The notes below the pieces were generated by a model that worked only from the letters and a program-made list of their open reading frames with translations, had not been told where the DNA came from and did no database searches. A program made the position numbers and the translations under genes. From Bacteroidales bacterium (lineage in GTDB: Bacteria > Bacteroidota > Bacteroidia > Bacteroidales > WCHB1-69): 31,538 bases of DNA. Of the stretch, positions 14,501-20,870 are shown piece by piece (position 1 is the first letter of the stretch; every line of letters begins with the position of its first letter). Location: NCBI GenBank assembly GCA_017964755.1, contig JAGCRI010000147.1, forward strand, positions 1-31,538, read 5' to 3'.

Positions 14501-16030
14501 TGCATTTTCGGAGTATGCAGCCTTGTCTGCCCAACTGTTTTCAGGATTCAGAATCTTAGGATCTATGTCGTTAATATGTTTCGGAATGTACAAGTTGAAC
14601 GGTTTCACCATTTCGGTCTCGCAATCCACTAGTTCGTTATTGAGGATAGCTGAGATGATTGTTCTTGTGTCTTTCAGAGAAATACGTTTTCCGACATTGT
14701 AGCCGCCGCCGATCCAACCAGTGTTGACGAGGTATGCGGTCGCGTTGTGTTCTTCGAGTTTTTTTGCAAGCACATTTGCATATACAGTCGGGTGCAGCGT
14801 GAGGAATGCCGCTCCGAAGCATGATGAGAATGTCGGGGTAGGGGTGACAATGCCACGTTCCGTGCCAGCCAATTTTGCTGTGTAACCGCTTAAGAAATAG
14901 TACATTGTCTGCTCTTTTGTCAGTACTGAAACTGGCGGCAGAACGCCGAAAGCATCTGCTGACAGGAAGATTACCTTGCTTGGGTGTGTGCCCCGCGACA
15001 CCGGCTTCACGATGTTGTTGATATGGTAAATCGGGTAGGAGACACGGGTGTTTTCCGTCTTCGCCGCCGACTTGAAATCGATGTTGCCTTCTGCGTCAAC
15101 GACAAGGTTTTCAAGAAGAGCGTCTCTTTTGATGGCGTGATAGATGTCGGGTTCCTTCTCCTCACTGAGGTCGATGCACTTGGCATAGCAGCCGCCTTCG
15201 AAGTTGAAAATGCCGTTGTCGTCCCAGCCGTGTTCGTCATCCCCGATGAGGGCGCGGTTCGGGTCGGTGGAAAGCGTGGTTTTGCCAGTGCCTGAAAGCC
15301 CGAAGAAGATAGCTGTATCGCCTTTCTTGCCTTGGTTTGCTGAGCAGTGCATCGCTGCCATACCTTTCAAAGGAAGGAAATAGTTCATTACTGAGAAAAT
15401 GCCTTTCTTCATTTCACCGCCATACCAAGAACCTCCTATAAGTGCCATTCTTTCAGTGAGATTGAAAGCAATGTAAACTTCGCTGTTCAAACCTTGTTCT
15501 TTCCAATTCGGATTCACGGCCTTGCAGCTGTTGAGCACGACAAAGTCAGGCTCAAATCCTTTGAGTTCCTCCTCAGTGGGGCGGATGAACATGTTTTTCA
15601 CGAAATGGGCTTGCCACGCAACTTCAGTGACAAAACGGATTTTGAGGCGTGAGTTCTCATTCGCACCGCAGTAACCATCCATCACATAGACATTTTTACC
15701 GCTCAGACGGTTCTGGCTTATTTTCTTCAGATGATTCCAGATTTCTGGGGTAATAGGTTTGTTATCAGAGCCTTTCTTCCCTTTTTCCGCCCACCATACG
15801 TTGTTCTTTGTCTCATCGTCATAAACAATATACTTGTCTTTCGGCGACCGACCGGTGAAAATTCCCGTATCAACTGACAGTGCTCCGCTTTTTGTCATGT
15901 ACGCTTTGTCAAAGCCTTCCAATTTCGGGTCGATTTCGTGCTTGTACAAATCGTCATACGACAAGTTGTAGTAAATGTTTTCCGGGTTAATTACACCCAA
16001 TTTCTCTAATTGCTGTTTGATGGTTTCCAT
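14498..16030 (-). CDS. pckA: ATP-dependent phosphoenolpyruvate carboxykinase, interrupted 29 codons before its C-terminus
   Basis: PckA interconverts oxaloacetate plus ATP with PEP, CO2 and ADP. In Bacteroidales it often works in the carboxylating direction toward succinate. Conserved sites are TGIFTGRSPKDKYIV (R61), NLTERMALIGGSWYGGEMKKGIFSVMNYFLP-type segments, the P-loop GLSGTGKTTLS (244-254), LIGDDEHGWD (metal site D264/D265), and FGAAFLTLHPTVYA with NTGWIGGGYNVGKR. The open frame stops after 510 residues at TGA, whereas the original frame runs to 540. TGA is an ordinary stop in neighbouring genes (pdxJ, ribD-DUF4296), so recoding is unlikely. It could be a real nonsense mutation or a consensus error. 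The lost part is peripheral to the active site, so activity may survive. Confidence 0.93.
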   Translation of the reverse strand: METIKQQLEKLGVINPENIYYNLSYDDLYKHEIDPKLEGFDKAYMTKSGALSVDTGIFTGRSPKDKYIVYDDETKNNVWWAEKGKKGSDNKPITPEIWNHLKKISQNRLSGKNVYVMDGYCGANENSRLKIRFVTEVAWQAHFVKNMFIRPTEEELKGFEPDFVVLNSCKAVNPNWKEQGLNSEVYIAFNLTERMALIGGSWYGGEMKKGIFSVMNYFLPLKGMAAMHCSANQGKKGDTAIFFGLSGTGKTTLSTDPNRALIGDDEHGWDDNGIFNFEGGCYAKCIDLSEEKEPDIYHAIKRDALLENLVVDAEGNIDFKSAAKTENTRVSYPIYHINNIVKPVSRGTHPSKVIFLSADAFGVLPPVSVLTKEQTMYYFLSGYTAKLAGTERGIVTPTPTFSSCFGAAFLTLHPTVYANVLAKKLEEHNATAYLVNTGWIGGGYNVGKRISLKDTRTIISAILNNELVDCETEMVKPFNLYIPKHINDIDPKILNPENSWADKAAYSENA

Positions 16031-16090
16031 AATTTGTATTTTGTTTTTAGTGATTATCAGAACAGAATGAAAACATTAAATTTTCAGTTG

Positions 16091-16098
16091 CAAAAATA
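16091..16098 (-). promoter_or_regulatory. -7 promoter element for pckA
   Basis: The minus strand reads TATTTTTG, 60 bp upstream of the pckA start codon, giving a leader of about 50 nt. Confidence 0.55.
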
Positions 16099-16224
16099 TT
16101 TAAAAAAACGATACGAAAAAGGTAGTATTTTGAGTGCTGACCTCTTCCAGCAATCATTAGGGGCAAAAATTTTTTCTTTTATACCAGATAATTTTATAAT
16201 TAATTAATAATTAAAAATAATTTG

Positions 16225-16232
16225 TATTTTTG
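16225..16232 (+). promoter_or_regulatory. -7 promoter element for the nuclease-like orphan gene
   Basis: The plus strand reads TATTTTTG. Its last two bases are part of a TTG at 16230, which therefore cannot be the translation start. The next in-frame initiator is TTG at 16254. Confidence 0.55.
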
Positions 16233-16253
16233 TCGCCTCTTAAGAAGACGGCT

Positions 16254-16775
16254 TTGAATACAGAAAACACTGACAGACACTATATTGACATATCCACAGA
16301 GGTTATTTCAACCTTACCAAATGGAGGCGAGGTGGTTGTGTATAATGCCATTGACCGCAGCACGGAAGATTTTCGCCGCATATTGAGTTGTGCGAATTTC
16401 TTTGCCCGACAAGGCAAAAAGGTGGTTTTGCCGCCAAAATTGGACGTGCCATACAAGAATCCCGCTTACAACAAGATATTCGGTTCTTTGCGCGGAACTC
16501 CCTACTATGGCAAATGTCCGGATTTATTGGTGGATGGTGTATGGTACGAACACGAGGGCTTTATCAGTGAGAATCCTAAATCAAATTTCAGTAATATGCT
16601 TCATCGTGGCTTATCCCAATCAGAGCGAATTATTATTGAAAAATGTTCTGTTTCCGAACGTATTATGCGTAAATCCATCCGAGACCGTATTGCTTCAGGT
16701 GTTCGCATCAAGGAAATATGGGTACGCGATGAGGAAAGAATAACACTGTTCTTTAAAAACACGGAAGGCCAATGA
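16254..16775 (+). CDS. Conserved Bacteroidetes protein resembling CdiA_C/BECR-type nuclease domains
   Basis: The protein has about 173 residues from a TTG start (no ATG is available in frame before the conserved region). The core reads EVVVYNAIDRSTEDFRRILS, FFARQGKKVVLPPKLDV, GTPYYGKCPDLLVDGVWYEHEGF, SERIIIEKCSVSERIMRKSI and GVRIKEIWVRDEERITLFF. The PDLLVDG...E pattern with a preceding PPK and a C-terminal strand pair resembles the CdiA_C-type tRNA-nuclease fold found in polymorphic toxins and in many Bacteroidetes mobile elements. It has no signal peptide, no secretion domain and no visible immunity gene. It may be a domesticated or phage-derived nuclease domain. Function is inferred only from pattern. 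Confidence 0.6.
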   Translation: MNTENTDRHYIDISTEVISTLPNGGEVVVYNAIDRSTEDFRRILSCANFFARQGKKVVLPPKLDVPYKNPAYNKIFGSLRGTPYYGKCPDLLVDGVWYEHEGFISENPKSNFSNMLHRGLSQSERIIIEKCSVSERIMRKSIRDRIASGVRIKEIWVRDEERITLFFKNTEGQ

Positions 16776-16835
16776 TTATTCATCGGCCCACGCCTTCGTC
16801 GAATCCGCAGAATCGACAGCCAGAAATGATTTCTG
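16767..16835 (-). other. Three consecutive hairpins at the 3' end of the nuclease-like gene (possible antisense RNA)
   Basis: Stems lie at 16767-16788 (GGCC and ATGA arms around a TTAT loop, one A-C mismatch, overlapping the stop codon), 16798-16817 (arms GTCGAATC and GAATCGAC around CGCA, one mismatch) and 16821-16835 (CAGAAAT and ATTTCTG). None has a plus-strand T-run. On the minus strand they lie directly downstream of a complete promoter (16845-16874), and the minus strand has a T5 run at 16755-16759. A short antisense RNA would fit, but is unproven. The 338-bp spacer 16776-17113 holds otherwise only the elements listed separately. Confidence 0.35.
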
Positions 16836-16844
16836 ACTCCGCTG

Positions 16845-16874
16845 CAAAAATACATATATTTTTGAAAAACCAAA
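16845..16874 (-). promoter_or_regulatory. Antisense-facing promoter with -33 and -7 elements
   Basis: The minus strand has TTTG (16874-16871), an 18-nt spacer, then TATTTTTG (16852-16845), one of the best matches to the Bacteroidetes promoter in the window. It points toward the 3' end of the nuclease-like gene, and no credible gene lies downstream in that direction. Confidence 0.45.
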
Positions 16875-16964
16875 TATTTTCCGGTGATTTTTTTGATAAA
16901 ATTATAAATTTTGAATTTTACGCAAGATGAAAAAATCTTATTCAATATGTTGCGCATTTCCCCG

Positions 16965-16988
16965 CCCGCAGTCCGTTAGGACTGCGGG
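16965..16988. repeat. Strong GC-rich palindrome
   Basis: A perfect 10-bp stem, CCCGCAGTCC / GGACTGCGGG, closes a GTTA loop. It is not followed by a T-run within 10 bp on either strand, so it is not a standard terminator. It looks like a REP-type palindromic element, but no second copy is present in the window. Confidence 0.7.
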
Positions 16989-17007
16989 GGCTTGGACTTC
17001 CTTTTTT

Positions 17008-17097
17008 ATGTAAATCGTAAAATGCGATTTTACATTTTGCATAAAATTCTTCTTTTATTTATGTAAATCGTAAAATTATTTTTGTAATTTTGCATAA
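17008..17097. repeat. Two 37-bp imperfect direct repeats in front of the AAA_14 ATPase gene
   Basis: Copies at 17008-17044 and 17061-17097 share ATGTAAATCGTAAAAT, then 10 variable bases, then ATTTTGCATAA. The period is 53 bp. The downstream copy contains the -7 element TAATTTTG. In the upstream copy the same position reads ACATTTTG and should be inactive. The upstream copy also holds a near-palindrome, ATGTAAATCG / CGATTTTACAT. This looks like a duplicated promoter or operator block. Confidence 0.75.
17085..17092 (+). promoter_or_regulatory. -7 promoter element for the AAA_14 ATPase gene
   Basis: The plus strand reads TAATTTTG, 21 bp upstream of the ATG at 17114, inside the second 37-bp repeat copy. 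Confidence 0.55.
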
Positions 17098-17113
17098 TTA
17101 AATTATTGGAAAA

Positions 17114-18277
17114 ATGATAGAACGCACAATTAAAGAAAAAATCATCTCGTTGGCAGCGCAATTTCCTGTGGTGAGCCTTACGGGTGTTCGGCAGAGCGGT
17201 AAATCTACATTGCTTAAAAACTGCTTCCCGGATTATACATACGTTTCGTTGGAAGATATTGATATTCAGAAGTTTGCAATAGATGATCCTCGCGGATTCC
17301 TTCTTAATTTCGGCAGACACCTTATTATTGATGAGGCTCAATTGGCTCCAGCACTCTTCTCGTATATCAAAACTGATATTGACAATGTTAATGAGGCGGG
17401 AATGTATCTGCTTTCAGGCTCACAGAATTTCCTTTTGATGGAGAATGTGTCGCAGAGTCTTGCAGGTCGTACCGCTGTTCTCGATATGTCGCCCCTTTCC
17501 ATTGAGGAACTGAAGAGAAATGGAACGCTTCCCGTCACATTGAACGATATGCTCTTTACAGGCGGCTATCCGCGTATTTACGACAAATTGATTGCTCCAG
17601 CCGACTATTTTCCAAGCTATATCCGCACATATGTAGAAAGAGATGTGCGGCAGCTTCGTAATATAGGTAACCGCCAGCAGTTTATGAAGTTTATCAGACT
17701 GTGTGCGGGGCGTGTCGGGCAACTGTTCAATATCACATCTTTTGCTAATGAAGCAGATCTCTCACTGCCGACTTTGCGTGCGTGGATCTCGGTTTTGGAG
17801 ACCTGCGGAGTCGTTTTTCTGCTTCAGCCTTACCATAAGAATTTTAACAAGAGGATTGTCAAATCACCGAAATTGTATTTTTGTGACACAGGATTGCTTT
17901 CTTCGCTACTCGGTATCCGCGATGTTGTTCAGGTGGAGACACATTATATGCGTGGTGAGATTTTTGAAAATCTTATTGTTTCAGAACTTCGGAAAAAATA
18001 CACAAACCGCGGTATTGAGCCGTATATCTATTTCTGGCGCGATAGCAATGGCAACGAAGTTGATATAATTGAAGAGGATAATGGAAAACTGAATGCATAC
18101 GAAATAAAGTCTTCAGCCACTCTTCGCCATGATTTTTTCAAAGGGATTGACAATTTTGCGAAAGTCGCGGGTGATCTTATTAATGAGAGGGCTGTCGTTT
18201 ATGGCGGTGACGATGATTTTGCGCACACCGCAGGCAGTTTCATTTCGTGGCGGAATTGGGGCTGTCGGCTTCGTTAA
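17114..18277 (+). CDS. AAA_14 / DUF4143 ATP-binding protein
   Basis: The 387-residue P-loop ATPase belongs to a family expanded in Bacteroidetes and archaea and found in many divergent copies per genome. The AAA_14 domain has Walker A GVRQSGKST (24-32), Walker B HLIIDEAQ (69-76), and the sensor-like YLLSGSQN. The middle contains SLAGRTAVLDMSPLSIEEL, FTGGYPRIY and YIRTYVERDVRQL. The C-terminal DUF4143 region contains LYFCDTGLLSSLLGI, GEIFENLIVSEL and YFWRDSNGNEVDII...YEIKSS. The last has the E/D...EVD...EIK spacing of a PD-(D/E)xK nuclease-like fold. The physiological role of the family is not established. The gene stands alone, converging on the GntR gene with 33 bp between the stops and no terminator visible. 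Confidence 0.9.
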   Translation: MIERTIKEKIISLAAQFPVVSLTGVRQSGKSTLLKNCFPDYTYVSLEDIDIQKFAIDDPRGFLLNFGRHLIIDEAQLAPALFSYIKTDIDNVNEAGMYLLSGSQNFLLMENVSQSLAGRTAVLDMSPLSIEELKRNGTLPVTLNDMLFTGGYPRIYDKLIAPADYFPSYIRTYVERDVRQLRNIGNRQQFMKFIRLCAGRVGQLFNITSFANEADLSLPTLRAWISVLETCGVVFLLQPYHKNFNKRIVKSPKLYFCDTGLLSSLLGIRDVVQVETHYMRGEIFENLIVSELRKKYTNRGIEPYIYFWRDSNGNEVDIIEEDNGKLNAYEIKSSATLRHDFFKGIDNFAKVAGDLINERAVVYGGDDDFAHTAGSFISWRNWGCRLR

Positions 18278-18310
18278 ATCCCAATTGCCTGCGAACTTCC
18301 CCTTCCCCTT

Positions 18311-18670
18311 CTATTCTACCTGCATCATCGCCTTTATCTCCTCAAAATCAATCCCTAACATCTTCATCGTTTTGATGAATAGCGGCACTTCTTCTTCTAA
18401 AAACCGTTTTCTCCTGATTTCCAGTACTTTGTCTTTGGCGTTGTCGTCAACAAAGAAGCCGATTCCCCTTTTGTTTACAAAAATCCCGTTGCTTTGCAGG
18501 TATTCGTATGAGCGCATTACCGTGTTTGGATTCACTTCGTAGGCAACCGCTAACTCTCTAACCGACAGTGCTTTGTCGCCCGCCTGTAACTTTCCCGTCA
18601 GTATCTGCTCGAATACCCGCTCCACTATCTGCATCCAGAGTGTCTGTGTGTTGTTGAAGTCCATGCCCAT
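18311..18670 (-). CDS. GntR-family transcriptional regulator, YtrA type
   Basis: The 119-residue protein has an N-terminal winged helix typical of GntR (LWMQIVERVFEQILTGKLQAGDKALSVRELAVAYEVNPNTVMRSYEYL region, about 11-58; then GIFVNKRGIGFFV). The short all-helical tail (about 75-119), lacking a large effector domain, places it in the YtrA subfamily. Members repress the ABC-transporter operon in which they are encoded. Here the gene is the last of four, starting 1 bp after the permease stop (M1), or 7 bp after it if M3 is used. A candidate operator lies at the operon promoter (20555-20592). Confidence 0.9.
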   Translation of the reverse strand: MGMDFNNTQTLWMQIVERVFEQILTGKLQAGDKALSVRELAVAYEVNPNTVMRSYEYLQSNGIFVNKRGIGFFVDDNAKDKVLEIRRKRFLEEEVPLFIKTMKMLGIDFEEIKAMMQVE

Positions 18671-18671
18671 A

Positions 18672-19406
18672 TTATGCCTCCGTTTCTTTGAACCTGATAT
18701 AACTTAGCGTGTAGAAGTATATCATTATGCCGATGTTAATGGCGTAGTGCGCAATTTCAGTTACTTTGCTTACCAACTCTTCAGGATAGTGTATGTCGCC
18801 GAGATTTGCGCCGGCAAAAAGCATTCGCGCCGGAGTTATCGCTTTGAAATTGATGTAAATTGTCAAAAAACTCATCGCGAACCCTAAAAATCCCAAGCCA
18901 GCCATTATCAGCACCGTTTTCACGATGTTTTTTCCTTTGAAATATATTGATGTGAAGAAAAATATTGATATAAAGGCAAATATGTTGATTATTAGATTTG
19001 AAGTGTATGTATTGAAAATGTCTTCGAAGAGTGTGAAACTGATACTATTGCTTGGCTCTGAGATGTATAGGAAGAGATAGCCCATTGCACCGCCCGCTAT
19101 CAGCGAAATAAGGCAGCCCGCAACGAAATAGACATTTGCGAGAAGCAGTTTTGATGTAACTTTTTCGTGTGGCTTCGCTGGAATCATCATGTAGTTTATG
19201 GCCTTGTTGCTTCGCGATAACTCTATAAAACTTCGTGCTGCATAATATATCATGAGAAATCCCGCCACCGCTTTCGCCGATGACATGAAGCCGCTGCCCC
19301 ACCAGACACTTATAAGCGCCAATGCGGCAATTACCCCAAAATACGTTAAGTCCCTTTTCCAATATGTTATGAAATATTGTCTGAATAATTTTTCAAGATT
19401 TTTCAT
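18672..19406 (-). CDS. ABC transporter permease-like membrane protein
   Basis: The 244-residue integral membrane protein has about six hydrophobic segments: VIAALALISVWWG, VAGFLMIYYA, VYFVAGCLISLIAGGAMGYLFLY, LIINIFAFISIFFFTSIYF, VLIMAGLGFLGFAMSFLTIYI and INIGIMIYFYTLSY. It includes the loop SNKAINYMMIPAKPHEKVTSK, similar to Bacteroidetes ABC-2-like permeases found with a YtrA regulator and an ATPase. It presumably partners the ATPase at 19698-20534. Substrate is unknown. It shows little sequence-specific signature, so the assignment depends on topology and context. Confidence 0.75.
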   Translation of the reverse strand: MKNLEKLFRQYFITYWKRDLTYFGVIAALALISVWWGSGFMSSAKAVAGFLMIYYAARSFIELSRSNKAINYMMIPAKPHEKVTSKLLLANVYFVAGCLISLIAGGAMGYLFLYISEPSNSISFTLFEDIFNTYTSNLIINIFAFISIFFFTSIYFKGKNIVKTVLIMAGLGFLGFAMSFLTIYINFKAITPARMLFAGANLGDIHYPEELVSKVTEIAHYAINIGIMIYFYTLSYIRFKETEA

Positions 19407-19430
19407 AATTATCTTTGTTTTAATGTTTTA

Positions 19431-19691
19431 CTAATTTAAATTGTTTCCTATGTCCTCTATTTCCATTAATGTATCAGTTGTGATTATTTCAACTGAATCC
19501 TCATTTTCAGGAAGCCATATTACACTGTCCGGCTCTGAATAATAGTCGGGTTCAAGGTATTTGGACTCAAATTCAAAGTATTCAGGATGAAGTCTATAGG
19601 TTATCTGAATTGTCAGAGTCAGTCCTATTACAAGGCCGGTTGCGATAATGATTGCGGTAATAAGTAATATCTTGTTTGTTCTTTTTTTCAT
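19431..19691 (-). CDS. Small single-pass membrane protein of the ABC operon
   Basis: The 86-residue protein has one N-terminal helix (KILLITAIIIATGLVIGLTLTI, about 7-28) preceded by KKRTNK. A strongly acidic, aromatic-rich soluble tail follows (for example YLEPDYYSEPDSVIWLPENE), with no Cys. The tail should face the periplasm. It lies 6 bp downstream of the ATPase gene and 24 bp upstream of the permease gene, so it is an accessory component or a membrane partner of the transporter. I do not recognise a family. Confidence 0.7.
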   Translation of the reverse strand: MKKRTNKILLITAIIIATGLVIGLTLTIQITYRLHPEYFEFESKYLEPDYYSEPDSVIWLPENEDSVEIITTDTLMEIEDIGNNLN

Positions 19692-19697
19692 GGCTTT

Positions 19698-20534
19698 TTA
19701 TTTGAAAATGTTATAAAACTCTTCTCTATTGCTTATTGCGGCGTTGAACAACAGCTCAAGGTCGAGGTTCGAGTCGAGGTGCCTGCTGTTTTTCTTCACC
19801 TGATATATTCCGCGCGGAGTCTCCTCCTCGTAAAGGATTTCATCACTGTCACTTTTTGTATTGTCGGCGTCAAAGAGCAGTCTGTCTGTTATTTCTGCTG
19901 CGCTTGCGTTCAGGATTATTTTCCCTTTTTCCAAGATTGTGGCGGTGTCAATAAGGCTGTGCAGGTCGCGCACCTGATGTGTGGAGATAATGACAAGCCG
20001 CGAGTCGTCAATGCCTGCTGCCATCAGTTTGCGGAAAACGCTCTTTGACGGAATGTCCAAGCCGTTGGTCGGTTCGTCCATTATCAGCATTTTTGTGTTT
20101 GAGGCTATCGCGAAAGCAATAAGCACCTTTTTCTTCTGCCCGTGCGATAATCTGTCAATGTATGCGCGCTCGTTTTCCACTTCAAATTCCTGAAGATATT
20201 CGCCGAACTTGTCATGGTCGAAGTGTTCGTAGAACGGGGCGTACGCCTTTTCAAAATCCGTGATTCTCAAATGCGGGGTGTACATCTCCTCCTGAAGGAA
20301 GTAAATATCGCCAAGCGTTTCAGCGGAGCGCGCCGCCGCATCGTTGCCGTCAACAGTAACCGTTCCTTCCATCGGGAAGAGCAGGCCTGTTATGTGCTTC
20401 AGGAGCGTTGTCTTGCCCGCGCCGTTCTTGCCCAACAGACCGTAAATGTGCCCGCTTGCAAGTGTAAGATTCAAATCTTTGAAAATTTGCCGGCTCTTTG
20501 TGTAGCCGAAACTCATGTTTTTAATTTCTCTCAT
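19698..20534 (-). CDS. ABC transporter ATP-binding protein
   Basis: The 278-residue protein is a single nucleotide-binding domain plus a C-terminal extension. Walker A is GLLGKNGAGKTT (32-43), the Q-loop is near FLQEEM (79-84), the signature is LSHGQKKK (129-136), Walker B is KMLIMDEP (148-155), the D-loop is NGLD (157-160), and the H-loop is STHQ (H186). The C-terminal 70 residues (EEETPRGIYQVKK... onward) are outside the core. It energises the permease encoded two genes downstream. Operon order is ATPase, small membrane protein, permease, regulator. Confidence 0.93.
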   Translation of the reverse strand: MREIKNMSFGYTKSRQIFKDLNLTLASGHIYGLLGKNGAGKTTLLKHITGLLFPMEGTVTVDGNDAAARSAETLGDIYFLQEEMYTPHLRITDFEKAYAPFYEHFDHDKFGEYLQEFEVENERAYIDRLSHGQKKKVLIAFAIASNTKMLIMDEPTNGLDIPSKSVFRKLMAAGIDDSRLVIISTHQVRDLHSLIDTATILEKGKIILNASAAEITDRLLFDADNTKSDSDEILYEEETPRGIYQVKKNSRHLDSNLDLELLFNAAISNREEFYNIFK

Positions 20535-20554
20535 AATGTTTCTACTTGTATTTC

Positions 20555-20592
20555 TGTATTAGTGTACTATTACACCGCAAAAGTAATACACT
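20555..20592 (-). promoter_or_regulatory. Promoter and candidate GntR operator of the ABC operon
   Basis: The minus strand carries TACTTTTG (20585-20578), matching TAnnTTTG, 44 bp upstream of the ATPase start. Two symmetric arrangements surround it: an inverted repeat TGTATTAGT-GT-ACTATTACA at 20555-20574 (8 of 9 positions symmetric), and AGTGTA (20561-20566) with TACACT (20587-20592) flanking the -7 box. AGTGTA/TACACT half-sites are those described for Bacillus YtrA, although the spacing here (20 bp) is longer. Autoregulation by the GntR protein is inferred. Confidence 0.5.
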
Positions 20593-20870
20593 TTTAATAA
20601 TCTGCAATGGGTTGTATTAAATTTTTTCTTATTGAATATCAAAGGATTAGAGAAAACGATAATAGAAATGATTTTTTTATAGAAGAATTTTTGGAAAAAA
20701 TAATACTCGCAATTCTGTACACTGACGAAAAAGCATCAATATTGATTTTTTTCTAAAAAATTATTCCGGATGAATATGTAATGATAAAAAATGTAAATTT
20801 ATCGTCTTTAATTTATTACTGAAAATAAATTATAACATATTGATAAACAAAGATTTAAAATATTAAAGAT
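20593..20870. other. AT-rich intergenic region before the oxidoreductase gene
   Basis: I see no gene, terminator or TAnnTTTG element on the plus strand here, although the downstream flavoprotein gene must be transcribed from somewhere in it. The last 60 bp are nearly all A and T. The closest -7-like sequence is weak, so a different sigma factor or an activator may be used. Confidence 0.4.

Noticed and set aside
16230..16253. Upstream TTG start for the nuclease-like protein
   Set aside because: The codon overlaps the -7 promoter element 16225-16232, so it would not be in the transcript.
16601..16957. Minus-strand open frame of 118 codons opposite the nuclease-like gene
   Set aside because: Its sequence is the antisense of a conserved coding region and shows no family resemblance. 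Only the promoter facing it is kept as an observation.
16965..17010. Palindrome as the terminator of the nuclease-like gene
   Set aside because: The T-run begins more than 10 bases after the stem, and the element lies nearly 200 bp beyond the stop codon.
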